Shown: one piece after another, positions 43,727 to 52,364 of the stretch
Layout of the letters: each line of letters begins with the position of its first letter
How positions within the stretch are numbered: position 1 is the first letter of the stretch
Source: CALJFL01 sp036961205
GTDB lineage: Bacteria; Pseudomonadota; Gammaproteobacteria; Pseudomonadales; Halieaceae
Length of the DNA: 64,000 nucleotides
Direction of reading: 5' to 3'
Assembly (NCBI GenBank): GCA_036961205.1
Contig: JBALVI010000008.1
Span: 1-64,000, forward strand
Translations under genes and position numbers: made by a program
The notes under the pieces: generated by a model
What the model was told of the DNA's origin: nothing
Databases searched by the model: none
What the model saw: the letters and a program-made list of their open reading frames with translations, nothing else

Positions 43727-44569
43727 ATGGGTATAGTCAATTACGCCGCTGAAAAGAAGCTCCTGGTCGTCGCTCGTGGCCACCCGTACGACCGTAATGC
43801 TATCGCCAGCGCCTTTGACAGTTTTGAAGCATACAATTGGAGCCTGGTTGAGCAACCGGCTGCGCAGAGATTGTTGGGCCCGGAACTGGCGTCTGACTAT
43901 GATGCCTGCGTGTGTTACGACATGCCCGGGGTCGACTTTACTACGGAGTCTGACCCGGCGCGGTCGCTAGCTCCAGAGCCGGACGTTATGGAGCGCTACC
44001 TGGCCCTGTTGGAAGCTGGAATGGGAATGGTTTACTTACACCATTCACTGGCGGCCTGGCCTGACTGGCCAGAGTATGCCGAGATTGTGGGTGGCCGGTT
44101 TCACTATCGACCGGCGCGGTTACGTGATCGCGATTACCCTGATTCAGGCTACCGGCACAGCGTTCAACACAAGATACAGGTGTTGGGCGCTCACCCGGTC
44201 ACCGCAGGTCTGCCTGCGCATTTTCAGATGACCGATGAACTCTATCTATGCCCGGTTTTTGAGCAGGAGGTGATTCCCCTGCTGGCCAGTGATTACGGAT
44301 TTGAAGCAAAGAATTTTTATTCCGCTAACATGGCAGTTAACGGAAGGATGCACTGTGGCGAGGGTTGGACTCATCCGCCGGGGTCAGGCCTGGTGGCCTG
44401 GGTGAAACATTACCGCAATAGCCCTATCGTCTACCTGCAAGGTGGAGATGACGCCTCTGTCTGGGCCGATGAGAACTACCGATCATTACTGCGTAACGCA
44501 ATCGATTGGGTGTCCAGTGATGAGGCCCACAGCTGGGCAAAACAACAATATAAAGAGGAAGTACAATGA
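43727..44569 (+). CDS. ThuA-domain protein (second)
   Basis: A 280-residue ThuA-like protein (LLVVARGHPYDRNAIASAF, CVCYDMPGVDF, GMVYLHHSLAAWPDWPEYAE, SPIVYLQGGDDASVW). It differs strongly from the ThuA at 42004. The ATG at 43727 is used; a TTG at 43664 is in frame but sits right after the operator. The stop overlaps the next start (ATGA), coupling it to the zinc dehydrogenase. In glycoside pathways ThuA proteins act near sugar dehydrogenases, so this pair might work on a polyol or sugar-like ring; that is speculative. Confidence 0.85.
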   Translation: MGIVNYAAEKKLLVVARGHPYDRNAIASAFDSFEAYNWSLVEQPAAQRLLGPELASDYDACVCYDMPGVDFTTESDPARSLAPEPDVMERYLALLEAGMGMVYLHHSLAAWPDWPEYAEIVGGRFHYRPARLRDRDYPDSGYRHSVQHKIQVLGAHPVTAGLPAHFQMTDELYLCPVFEQEVIPLLASDYGFEAKNFYSANMAVNGRMHCGEGWTHPPGSGLVAWVKHYRNSPIVYLQGGDDASVWADENYRSLLRNAIDWVSSDEAHSWAKQQYKEEVQ

Positions 44570-45585
44570 AAGCAGCCGTGTTTAAACAGGTGGGTCAACC
44601 GCTAGTGGTCGAAACCGTTGCGGATCCGACACCGGAGGCAACTGAGCTGGTGGTGAAGGTGAGTTACTGTGGTATCTGCGGAACCGATCTTCACTCCACC
44701 CGGGAGGGCGCTTTTGCGGTGCCCTGCGACTCTATCCTGGGGCATGAATTCTGCGGCCACGTGGTAGAGACGGGCTCTGCTCTGCGCGACCGATGGCAAG
44801 TCGGCGACCGGGTCACCTCGTTGCCTTTTCTCGGTTGTGGCAGTTGTGCAGTGTGCATGGCCGGGCGTCCCTTCGAATGTCTGCAGGTCAAACTTACCGG
44901 GATAGATAGCCCGGGTGGCTTCGCTGAGTACGTAAAAACCGGTGCCAGTGAGACCCTCAAGCTGCCTGATGAATTGGCCATGGAAAGTGCTGCTCTCATC
45001 GAACCTCTGGCAGTGGGGTTACACGCGGTACGGGTGGCGGATTTCAAGGCGGGCGATCGCGCGCTGATCATTGGTGGGGGTCCGGTCGGCCTCGCTGTTG
45101 CGCTGTGGTGCAGGTTTTTCGGGGCCCGGGATGTGTTGGTCTCCGAGTTCGCCGAGCAGCGTATTGCCCTGGCTACCAGCCTGGGCGCCACCGGGACCCT
45201 AACCCCAGGAGAGACGTTGGGCGAGCAGTTCACGGACGCCAGTGGCGCCGCGCCGGACGTTATTTTCGAATGTGTGGGCGCACCTGGCCTGTTGCAGGAA
45301 TGTATCGATATGGCGCCGCGCCGCGGCCGTATTATTCCGGTTGGCGTGTGCGAGCAGCCCGACAGTTTTATTCCCCTGCAGGCCTTGGTCAAGGAACTGC
45401 GGTTGCAGTTTGCCATAGCTTATACCCGGGATGACTTCGAAACTGTTATTGCCATGCTTGCCCAAGGTCGAATTGACGCGACTGCGATGATCACCGACGT
45501 GGTAAACCTGGATCAAATGCCTGCCGCTTTTGAAGCCCTGCGCACGCCCAGTAGTCAGTGCAAGGTGCTGACCAAATTCGAATAG
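44566..45585 (+). CDS. Zinc-dependent MDR dehydrogenase
   Basis: A 339-residue zinc alcohol/polyol dehydrogenase. The catalytic-zinc ligands are in CGICGTDLH and GHEFCGHV. The structural zinc site is the four-cysteine loop CGSCAVCMAGRPFEC. The Rossmann loop is IGGGPVGLAVALW. Unlike the three other MDRs in the window it is a true zinc enzyme, similar to threonine or sorbitol dehydrogenases. The four-base overlap with ThuA shows co-translation. It oxidises a secondary alcohol with NAD; substrate unknown. Confidence 0.92.
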   Translation: MKAAVFKQVGQPLVVETVADPTPEATELVVKVSYCGICGTDLHSTREGAFAVPCDSILGHEFCGHVVETGSALRDRWQVGDRVTSLPFLGCGSCAVCMAGRPFECLQVKLTGIDSPGGFAEYVKTGASETLKLPDELAMESAALIEPLAVGLHAVRVADFKAGDRALIIGGGPVGLAVALWCRFFGARDVLVSEFAEQRIALATSLGATGTLTPGETLGEQFTDASGAAPDVIFECVGAPGLLQECIDMAPRRGRIIPVGVCEQPDSFIPLQALVKELRLQFAIAYTRDDFETVIAMLAQGRIDATAMITDVVNLDQMPAAFEALRTPSSQCKVLTKFE

Positions 45586-45614
45586 GTTAATAGCAACGGT
45601 TTGATACCCATAGA

Positions 45615-45659
45615 GGCGCAAGCGGTGACTATGCCGCTCGCAGCATAGCGGTGTGCGCC
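45615..45659 (+). terminator. Nested inverted repeats after the zinc dehydrogenase
   Basis: Outer arms GGCGCA (45615-45620) and TGCGCC (45654-45659) enclose CTATGC/GCATAG (45629-45634, 45643-45648). Alternative CCGCT/AGCGG pairs overlap these. It is likely a termination or RNA-stability structure, lacking a T-run. Confidence 0.35.
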
Positions 45660-45700
45660 CCCGGCCTTATTTAGTTCGGCCTTATATTCACCTGCGTAGA

Positions 45701-45733
45701 AACCATTATTTGAGTGTCACTCAAATAATGGTT
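45701..45733. promoter_or_regulatory. 33-bp perfect palindrome
   Basis: Arms AACCATTATTTGAGTG and its exact complement flank a single central T (45717). It lies 152 bases before the receptor ATG. No T-run follows, so an operator for a dimeric regulator is more likely than a terminator. It is unrelated to the AAACAR...ACTGWWT sites. Confidence 0.6.
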
Positions 45734-45825
45734 GGCCTATCGTTTAAAAAAATGCATGTTGTATCCTGTGGTGAGCCGGATGTACGTACATTTGGGCCAA
45801 AATAAGGTTGAAATAAATCCTTATA

Positions 45826-45831
45826 TATAAT
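45826..45831 (+). promoter_or_regulatory. Possible -10 box of the TonB receptor
   Basis: Perfect TATAAT 54 bases before the ATG. The only good -35-like hexamer (TTGAAA, 45808) is just 12 bases upstream, so the promoter may depend on an activator. Confidence 0.35.
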
Positions 45832-45885
45832 AGAAGTAGGGGTTAAATGAACCCGTAAATAATAAATAGTGACTAAGGTGATTTT

Positions 45886-48312
45886 ATGTCTAAGAAAATG
45901 TCCCGTATGGCTCTGCTACCCATGGTTGCGGCCGTTGCTTTTGCGACCAATGCCCATGCGCAGCGCACCATCTCTGCACAGCTGGAAGAAGTTATAGTCA
46001 CTGCGGAAAAACGCGAAAAAAATATGCAAGACGTCGCGATTTCGGTTTCGGCTATTGACGCCAAAGCCATCGAGAAAATGTTCGCCCGTGATATCTCTGA
46101 TCTGGCAGGTATGGCGCCGAATCTGATCATTGACCCAATCCTGGGTAACGGTACAGCAGCCATCTCTATTCGTGGCATGCAGCTCAACGATGTAGAGAAG
46201 AGCTTTGATCCCGCGGTTGCTGTTTACCAGGACGGCATCTATCTGGCGACCTCCACGGGCGCTCTGCTCAATACCTGGGATGCGGAACGTATTGAGGTCC
46301 TGCGTGGTCCGCAGGGCACGCTGTTTGGACGCAATACCATTGGTGGCTTGATCCACGTGATCCGCAACAAGCCCACCGGCGAGTGGGGTGGCAAGGTGTC
46401 GGCAACCTTTGCTGAAGATGATCAGCAGGATTACAAGGGCACCATAGATTTCCCGGCCTTTGCCAATATCTCGACCAAGCTGACCGCCATGGACTCCAGC
46501 GGCGGTGACTATTTCGACAACAAGACCCGTAACAAGGATGAGGGCGGTTCAGACTTGCAGATGTGGAGCTTTGCGGCTCTGTGGGAGCCTACTGATAGCG
46601 TCTCGGTGCATTTTATCTATGACGATATCGATGACGATACGCCGGTGAGGCCTGTTACCTGCCTAACTGAGGGCAATGAGTTATTTTCATCGGCAACTTT
46701 ACTCGGTTTACCCACGGATGATTTTTTCACCGCAGGCCAGTGTGCCAATAAAAAGGACGAGGATTTTCATCGCGATACCTATACATCGAGCAGCCAGGAT
46801 GCCAGCGTAGAAGTAGAGTCCTATACCATCAACGCCAGCTGGGAAATCGGAGATGCGCATAAGTTGGTACTGGTTTATGGTGATCGTGAAATGGAGGAAA
46901 CATCATTGCAGGAATTTGATGGCTTCTCCTTCGACGCCTTCCGAGTTTCACGTCCACAGACTGAGGAGCAGCAGTCTTTAGAGCTACGGCTTGAGTCTGA
47001 TTTTTCCTGGGGCAGTACCACTTTCGGCGGCTTCTATTGGGAGAGTGAATACGACGCCTGGCAGAATACATTTTTCTTCGCGGGCTTTGATCCCACCAAC
47101 GGCACTAACCCCTTGGCCGGCTTTAATGATTCTCCGCGTACCCTGCATGAAACAGAGAACACCGCTTTTTTTGGTCAGGTGGACTGGAATATTACTGATC
47201 GCATGACATTGACGTTAGGCGGCCGGTATACAGACGAGGAAAAGACGTACTGTCAGATGTTCACTGTGCCGACCACAGATGGCGATCCGCAGTTCATTGA
47301 TTTCGATGGCAACGCGAAGGATATACAGAAGGCGTGGGGTAACTGCCCTGGGTATGCCTCGGAATTCGTCAATAATAATTTTACTGACCCGGCAACGGGG
47401 CAGCAGGCCACATTGGACGGCAAACAGGATTGGAGTGAATTTTCGCCCAAGGCCGGCCTTAGTTACGACATAGATGCAGGCCTGGTCTTCTTGTCTTATA
47501 CCGAAGGTTTCCGTTCTGGCGGCTTTAATGGTCGTGCAACCTCGAACAGCACCGCTGGTCCCTACGATCCAGAGACCGTTGAAAGCTGGGAGCTGGGCTT
47601 TAAAACCACCTGGCTGGACAATACGCTGCAGTTCAATGGTGCGATTTTCACCACGGACTATCAAGACAAGCAGGAAGACGTGGTACTTCCAGGTACCGAT
47701 GGGGCTGTTACGCTAACAGTGGTACAGAATGCCGCGGGTGCTACCCTGAGTGGTGCAGAGTTCGAGGTGGTCTGGATAGCATTGGCGGGTTTGACCCTTA
47801 ATGCCAACCTTGGCTATCTGGACGCGGAGTATGATGACTACACCGTAACTGCTCCTTCAGGCAATCCGGTCGATAAATCAGGCTTTGATCTTCGTAAGGC
47901 GCCCGAGCTCAACTATGCCATTGGCGCACTGTATGAGTTCCCGCTGTCCAACGGACACTTTCTCGTAGGCGCGTTAAACTATCGTTGGAAGGATGACGCC
48001 TGGAACTGCGGCAACTCTGGCGGTCCCAAGCATTTCTCATCTGATCCGTGTCTGGTTGATTCATACGGTATTCTTGACGGCTCCATTAACTATGAGACAG
48101 ATAACTGGCGCATTTCGATTTTCGGTAAGAACCTGACTGATGAGTCGTACCTGATGCACACGCTTGATGTAGGCGGCGGCTACGATTCAACGGCCAGCAG
48201 CAGCAGCCCTATCTACACCACAAATATCGCCCCCGGAGCCGGTGGCCTGTGGACCTTCGGTACCATGAACCGTCCTCGCTACTTCGGTGCTGAGGTGCAG
48301 TACAAGTTCTAG
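45886..48312 (+). CDS. TonB-dependent outer-membrane receptor (second)
   Basis: An 808-residue receptor. It has a signal peptide to about residue 25 (ending AHAQ), a TonB-box-like LEEVIVTAEKREKN, and a plug with RGPQGTLFGRNTIGG. The beta barrel ends in YKF, the C-terminal aromatic needed for BAM insertion. AAGGTGA lies before the ATG. It shares the plug pattern with the receptor at 14846 and is probably specific for the substrate of the surrounding catabolic genes. It is followed by a strong intrinsic terminator and preceded by an unusually structured regulatory region. Confidence 0.94.
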   Translation: MSKKMSRMALLPMVAAVAFATNAHAQRTISAQLEEVIVTAEKREKNMQDVAISVSAIDAKAIEKMFARDISDLAGMAPNLIIDPILGNGTAAISIRGMQLNDVEKSFDPAVAVYQDGIYLATSTGALLNTWDAERIEVLRGPQGTLFGRNTIGGLIHVIRNKPTGEWGGKVSATFAEDDQQDYKGTIDFPAFANISTKLTAMDSSGGDYFDNKTRNKDEGGSDLQMWSFAALWEPTDSVSVHFIYDDIDDDTPVRPVTCLTEGNELFSSATLLGLPTDDFFTAGQCANKKDEDFHRDTYTSSSQDASVEVESYTINASWEIGDAHKLVLVYGDREMEETSLQEFDGFSFDAFRVSRPQTEEQQSLELRLESDFSWGSTTFGGFYWESEYDAWQNTFFFAGFDPTNGTNPLAGFNDSPRTLHETENTAFFGQVDWNITDRMTLTLGGRYTDEEKTYCQMFTVPTTDGDPQFIDFDGNAKDIQKAWGNCPGYASEFVNNNFTDPATGQQATLDGKQDWSEFSPKAGLSYDIDAGLVFLSYTEGFRSGGFNGRATSNSTAGPYDPETVESWELGFKTTWLDNTLQFNGAIFTTDYQDKQEDVVLPGTDGAVTLTVVQNAAGATLSGAEFEVVWIALAGLTLNANLGYLDAEYDDYTVTAPSGNPVDKSGFDLRKAPELNYAIGALYEFPLSNGHFLVGALNYRWKDDAWNCGNSGGPKHFSSDPCLVDSYGILDGSINYETDNWRISIFGKNLTDESYLMHTLDVGGGYDSTASSSSPIYTTNIAPGAGGLWTFGTMNRPRYFGAEVQYKF

Positions 48313-48328
48313 TACTTGCAGCAGAACT

Positions 48329-48356
48329 AAAAAAGGCGCCGTAAGGCGCCTTTTTT
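48329..48356 (+). terminator. Intrinsic terminator of the TonB receptor
   Basis: AAAAAAGGCGCC - GTAA - GGCGCCTTTTTT: a GC-rich six-bp core extended by A/T pairs, four-base loop and T-run. The A-run makes it usable on the opposite strand too, for the convergent NTF2-like gene. Confidence 0.92.
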
Positions 48357-48380
48357 GTGTCTGCACTTTATAGATCGTGG

Positions 48381-48833
48381 TCAGAACTGGAAAGGTTGCT
48401 CAGGTGGTGTTTCGGGCTTGGTCAACGGATTATCAAACAGCGCGCGCTGGGCCAGGGCTGAGTCGAAGAACTCAAATACCTGGGCGATCTTGCCGTCCCT
48501 GAAACCGAAAACGTGGCAGTAGCACTGATTGTAGCGCTCACCATTGACCGCATAGCCATCGGCCTCCATAAAAGCGACCACCCGTTCTTCATCGGCACAC
48601 ATGACTTTCCACTTGGTAGCGAAACGAAAAGTGTCAACTTGCAGGTTGCCGAATACCTGCGGCGCCACCACATTCTGTAGAAAGTCTTTGCCGGCGAAGT
48701 GACCAGAAACGGGAGTGTTGCCGTGCACATTGTAAACAACGTCGTCCTGCTGGAGTGACAGGAATGCCTCGACATCCATGTCGGCCAGCGCCTGATAAAA
48801 CTTCGCCACCAACTCTTTACCTGTCTCGTTCAT
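48381..48833 (-). CDS. NTF2/SnoaL-like protein
   Basis: A 150-residue cytoplasmic protein of the SnoaL/ketosteroid-isomerase-like superfamily (VAKFYQALADMDVEAFLSLQ, DDVVYNVHGNTPVSGHFAGKDF, GFRDGKIAQVFEFFDSALAQ). Such proteins catalyse isomerisations or dehydrations, or act as binding partners. Third gene of an SDR-ABM-NTF2 unit (32-base gap) downstream of operator site 4. No signal peptide, unlike the NTF2-like protein at 13827. Reaction unknown. Confidence 0.85.
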   Translation of the reverse strand: MNETGKELVAKFYQALADMDVEAFLSLQQDDVVYNVHGNTPVSGHFAGKDFLQNVVAPQVFGNLQVDTFRFATKWKVMCADEERVVAFMEADGYAVNGERYNQCYCHVFGFRDGKIAQVFEFFDSALAQRALFDNPLTKPETPPEQPFQF

Positions 48834-48865
48834 GTAATTCCTAGCTAACTAATAGTACGTTTGGT

Positions 48866-49210
48866 TCAGGCAGTGAAGAAGTCCGCTCTGGGGTTGCCTT
48901 CATCGTCGAAGATGGCTTCGATCGCATCGACCCTGAACTTGTTGAAGTCTGCCTCGATTTCTCCCATCTCTGCCAGCAGTTTGAGCGTGCCTAGATAGGC
49001 GGGGCCTGCGAAATGCGCGGTCAGGCTGGCCTCGTCTTGCCAGTGCTCGTGCACTTGTATGATGCCAGGCTCCGCTGAGATTGAGCTCCAGACATAAGCC
49101 TTGCAGCCCGGCTCAGCTCTGGAGGCCAGTACTAGTTCCCTGCCTGCCTGCAGAAGATAATCCAGCTTGTCCTCGGGGACCTTAAGAAACCCTGCAATGA
49201 CGATAGCCAT
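48866..49210 (-). CDS. ABM-type (putative quinol) monooxygenase
   Basis: A 114-residue dimeric alpha+beta barrel protein of the antibiotic biosynthesis monooxygenase family (VIAGFLKVPEDKLDYLLQAG, RELVLASRAEPGCKAYVWS, IIQVHEHWQDEASLTAHF). These cofactor-free enzymes oxygenate quinols or anthrols, and others are detoxifying or unassigned. It lies 30 bases after the SDR and 32 before the NTF2-like gene. A role in handling a hydroxylated ring product is plausible but unproved. Confidence 0.85.
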   Translation of the reverse strand: MAIVIAGFLKVPEDKLDYLLQAGRELVLASRAEPGCKAYVWSSISAEPGIIQVHEHWQDEASLTAHFAGPAYLGTLKLLAEMGEIEADFNKFRVDAIEAIFDDEGNPRADFFTA

Positions 49211-49240
49211 ATTCGTTTACTCCCGCTAACTAAAATTTGC

Positions 49241-49999
49241 TTACAGTGTCATGCCGCCGTCGACTGGCATCGCGATACCCGTCACGAACGAGGCACCCGG
49301 GCTGACCAGGTAACAAACCGCGCTGGCCACTTCTTCGATCCGGCCAATACGCCCCACCGGGTGAAGCCCGGTAAAGAAGGCTTCCAGCGCCTCGGGATCT
49401 TCATCGGACGCGATTGACTCCAGCACTAGTGGCGTTTCGATGAATCCCGGCAGTATGGCATTACAGCGAATCCGGTAGCCCTGTTCGGCGCAGTGCAGGG
49501 CGGTACTTTCGGTAAGACTAATCACCGCCGCTTTGGTAGCGCTATAGGCGCACGTGCCGGAAAGTGCCTTTTTACCCAACGCTGAGGATACATTAATAAT
49601 GCTGCAGTCGCGGTCCCGATTCATGTAGGCAATGGCCTTGCGACATCCCAGAAACACGCCGGTGCTGTTAACCGCGAATACTGACTGCCACAGGGCCAGG
49701 TCGGTTTCCTCAATGTTGGCCATAGAACCTATGCCGGCGTTGTTGATCACCACTTCCAGGGACTGCTCACTGGCGATTTCCGCGAGCACGCTGTCCCACT
49801 GTTCCTCACTGGTTACATCGAGGTGCCGGTAGGTGGCGTGACCGCCCAGACTTTCGGCCAATGCTTCGCCCGCATCATCCTGAATATCGGCCAACACGAC
49901 TGCATAGCCCTGCGCGTGCAGTCCTTGTGCAATCCCCTTGCCTATGCCGCTGGCGGCACCGGTTACCAGAGCGGTTTTTCTGCTTGTTTTATTGTCCAT
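49241..49999 (-). CDS. SDR-family oxidoreductase
   Basis: A 252-residue short-chain dehydrogenase: VTGAASGIGKGIAQGL loop, ADIQDD acidic turn (NAD preference), INNAGIGS, and SSALGKKALSGTCAYSATK with Ser-Tyr-Lys intact. It heads the SDR-ABM-NTF2 unit. The operator at 50059-50076 lies 59 bases before its ATG, the same distance as at other sites of this regulon, so it is most probably the controlled gene. Substrate unknown. Confidence 0.92.
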   Translation of the reverse strand: MDNKTSRKTALVTGAASGIGKGIAQGLHAQGYAVVLADIQDDAGEALAESLGGHATYRHLDVTSEEQWDSVLAEIASEQSLEVVINNAGIGSMANIEETDLALWQSVFAVNSTGVFLGCRKAIAYMNRDRDCSIINVSSALGKKALSGTCAYSATKAAVISLTESTALHCAEQGYRIRCNAILPGFIETPLVLESIASDEDPEALEAFFTGLHPVGRIGRIEEVASAVCYLVSPGASFVTGIAMPVDGGMTL

Positions 50000-50058
50000 A
50001 AAGTCTTTCCCGGCTGCCCATTATTATGCAAAATTACACTAGCATAGTTCATGCAAAA

Positions 50059-50076
50059 AAACAGTTTGAACTGATT
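50059..50076 (-). promoter_or_regulatory. Operator site 4 (AAACAGT-N4-ACTGATT)
   Basis: AAACAGTTTGAACTGATT read on the plus strand; the left half AAACAGT is the perfect complement of ACTGTTT. It is in the gap between two divergent SDR genes, 59 bases from the minus-strand SDR and 166 from the plus-strand SDR. Confidence 0.65.
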
Positions 50077-50242
50077 CTTATTGATTGTCTGGGAGCCATG
50101 CGGGTAGACTATCGCCCGACTTATTTATTGCTGTTAGACAGTGTTTTTTACTGCAATACGAAATAGATAAATACGGTTGGTAAGCTGGCTACATACGCCA
50201 GTGAAGAATAATTAAACGGGTCGACTTGGGGTGGGATTATTA

Positions 50243-51016
50243 ATGAATACAGCAGACTTTCAGGGCAGGCATTATTTGATCACCGGCGCGGCCGGGGGTA
50301 TCGGTTCGGCGGTGGCTCGTGAATTGGCAGCGGCGGGTGCCAATTTGTCATTGGTTGATCTCCAGATTGAACCCATCGAAGCGTTGATTGCTGAACTGGC
50401 GCCGTTGCCTGGCTCTGCTATTGCATTGGCAGCCGACGTTAGTCAGGCCGATCAGGTAGAGGCTTACGTAAAGGCGGCCACGCAACGCTACGGCGTCATT
50501 GACGGCTTTCTCAACAACGCAGGCATCGAGGGGCCCTCCCACAACATTGTTGATTATCCGGTGGAAGATTTCGAGAGGGTGTTAGACGTCAATGTAAAAG
50601 GCGTTTGGTTGGGTATGAAATATGTGATTCCGGCAATGAATGAAACCGGCGGCAGTATTATTATCACCTCTTCTTTCGCAGGCGTCAGGGGCGCCCCCAA
50701 GCTGTCGGGGTACATCACCAGCAAGCACGCGGTGGTCGGTATTATGCGTACGGCTGCCCTTGAGCTGGCGGGCACTAATATCAGGGTCAACACGGTTCAC
50801 CCTGGTATGGTTGACACTGACATGGCCAAGCGTATTGCCGTGAACTCTGGCTTGGGAGAGGAGGCGTATTCGGAATTAGTTTGTAGTACGAATCCGCTGG
50901 GTCGTTACGCACAGCCTGAAGATATTTCAGGTATGTTGTGTTTCTTACTTTCCGATGCGGCATCTTACTGCAATGGCTCGGAGTACTTCGTTGATGGAGG
51001 TATCCGTGCAGGCTGA
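50243..51016 (+). CDS. SDR-family oxidoreductase
   Basis: A 257-residue short-chain dehydrogenase: ITGAAGGIGSAVAREL, VDLQ acidic turn, LNNAGIEG, and SSFAGVRGAPKLSGYITSK with the catalytic residues. ATG 50243 is chosen; an in-frame GTG 12 bases earlier has a poorer context, while GGGG/TGGGA precede the ATG. Divergent from the SDR operon at 49999 and may share its operator. Followed by a convergent MFS gene. Probable alcohol dehydrogenase or ketoreductase. Confidence 0.9.
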   Translation: MNTADFQGRHYLITGAAGGIGSAVARELAAAGANLSLVDLQIEPIEALIAELAPLPGSAIALAADVSQADQVEAYVKAATQRYGVIDGFLNNAGIEGPSHNIVDYPVEDFERVLDVNVKGVWLGMKYVIPAMNETGGSIIITSSFAGVRGAPKLSGYITSKHAVVGIMRTAALELAGTNIRVNTVHPGMVDTDMAKRIAVNSGLGEEAYSELVCSTNPLGRYAQPEDISGMLCFLLSDAASYCNGSEYFVDGGIRAG

Positions 51017-51116
51017 AGCTATTCACACATTAAGTGTTAAGAATTACTAAGGAGATGTTGAGTTATTGGTGCAGCAATAAACAGGGTCTTTGGCTGCATC
51101 AAGGTCTGGAATGGAA

Positions 51117-52352
51117 CTATAGGTCTTGTGGGTGTGATGGAAAATCATCTGGATACCGGCCAAGAAATAACACCATAACAGTTGATAAAGCGAACAGGAT
51201 TGATGCCACCAGAAAGCTGAAATCATAGCTGTTGGTTCTGTCGTATACCATCGCAAACAACATAGGTGCCGTACCGGAGCAAACTGCAAGAGTCGAATAA
51301 AGCACCGCATAAATTTTTGCATAATGTCTTAGGCCAAAGTATTTTGCCGCAAGAAATGACATCAGGTCCAGCTCGGCACCAGCGGCAAAACCGATAAGAA
51401 AGCTGGCTGCCGCCGCCACATAAAAACTGGGTGCTCCAAAGAATATTAGTGCCCCTACAGTCGGTAACGCCAGCGCAAACGCCGCTACTCCCGGCGCCCA
51501 AAATCGATCGACTAAATAGCCGACGACCACGCGACCAATCACAATTGAGCCGCCGTAAATACTTTGAACCGTGGCCGCGTCAGACGACGAGAAGCCGTCA
51601 TCAGTCAATGAAGGAAACAAATTGGTGCCGATACCGGAAAATCCCATATAAGCTAGCAGGATAGAAACCGCCAACACCCAAAAGCGGTAACTCCTCATCG
51701 CCTCGCCAAAGCTTAGGCCCGAATCGATTTCTGATTGCCATTCATTGCCTTCATCTCTTCCCGCCACGCCCTCAACTGGCTTAAACATCAGAAATACAAT
51801 TGGCCCAGCCAGAAATATAGGTAACAACGCAATGCCGGCATAGGCAACGCGCCAGCCATAATTTTCAGTTAGCCAAACTGTATAGTGAGGTGCGGCGACT
51901 GCGCAGATGCCCGTACCGGTGAGCGTCAAGCCCAGCGCCAAACCCCGGCGGTTGAAAAAATTCGTTGCTATCGCGCGTGTCCATGTCACCGGAATAGTGC
52001 CTGCGCCCAGTACCGCCATGCTTGCGTAGGCCAGGTACAGCATCCATAGCTCGCCATTCATGCAAGCGGCAATAACAAATCCTACACTCAGTCCTGCCAA
52101 TCCTGGTATCGCCAAGCGGCGCGCGCCATAGCGATCAATTAACCAGCCAATAACTGGCGAAGTTAGTGCGCCAAGGCCCGAACTAAAAAGAATAGCCATC
52201 TGAAACTCTGCGCGCGTCCACCCGAACTCTTCAGTAATAGGTACGACCAGGGCGCCAATAGTGTAGTAGGGAAGCACGATCGAGCTGCAAATAACGCCCA
52301 TGCAGGAGGCAAATATTAGTCGCCAACCGCGGCTGAGTTCGTTTTCAGGCAT
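51117..52352 (-). CDS. MFS transporter (monocarboxylate-transporter-like)
   Basis: A 411-residue, roughly 12-helix inner-membrane transporter. The start GWRLIFASCMGVICSSIVLP, GWTRAEFQMAILFSSGLGAL and the motif-A loop GWLIDRYGARR are typical of the MCT/oxalate-formate-antiporter branch that moves organic acids. It is the last gene of a four-gene unit with IorA-, IorB-like and AraC genes (12-base gap after AraC). Uptake of an acidic pathway substrate or export of an intermediate is the likely job. Confidence 0.9.
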   Translation of the reverse strand: MPENELSRGWRLIFASCMGVICSSIVLPYYTIGALVVPITEEFGWTRAEFQMAILFSSGLGALTSPVIGWLIDRYGARRLAIPGLAGLSVGFVIAACMNGELWMLYLAYASMAVLGAGTIPVTWTRAIATNFFNRRGLALGLTLTGTGICAVAAPHYTVWLTENYGWRVAYAGIALLPIFLAGPIVFLMFKPVEGVAGRDEGNEWQSEIDSGLSFGEAMRSYRFWVLAVSILLAYMGFSGIGTNLFPSLTDDGFSSSDAATVQSIYGGSIVIGRVVVGYLVDRFWAPGVAAFALALPTVGALIFFGAPSFYVAAAASFLIGFAAGAELDLMSFLAAKYFGLRHYAKIYAVLYSTLAVCSGTAPMLFAMVYDRTNSYDFSFLVASILFALSTVMVLFLGRYPDDFPSHPQDL

Positions 52353-52364
52353 TGAAAATCCTAA

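Larger units (their letters stand above)
45586..45885. other. 300-bp structured region before the TonB receptor
   Basis: No gene. From left to right it contains nested inverted repeats (45615-45659) and CGGCCTTAT twice (45662-45670, 45677-45685). A 33-bp perfect palindrome (45701-45733) and a TATAAT (45826-45831) follow. This is far more structure than in the other gaps. Confidence 0.6.

Noticed and set aside
44691..45416. 241-codon minus-strand frame opposite the zinc dehydrogenase
   Set aside because: Mirror of a well-supported gene with intact zinc motifs; the antisense product has no family features.
45743..45762. AAAAAATGCATGTTGTAT as a seventh TetR operator
   Set aside because: Three mismatches at otherwise constant positions, including the A before the CTG core.
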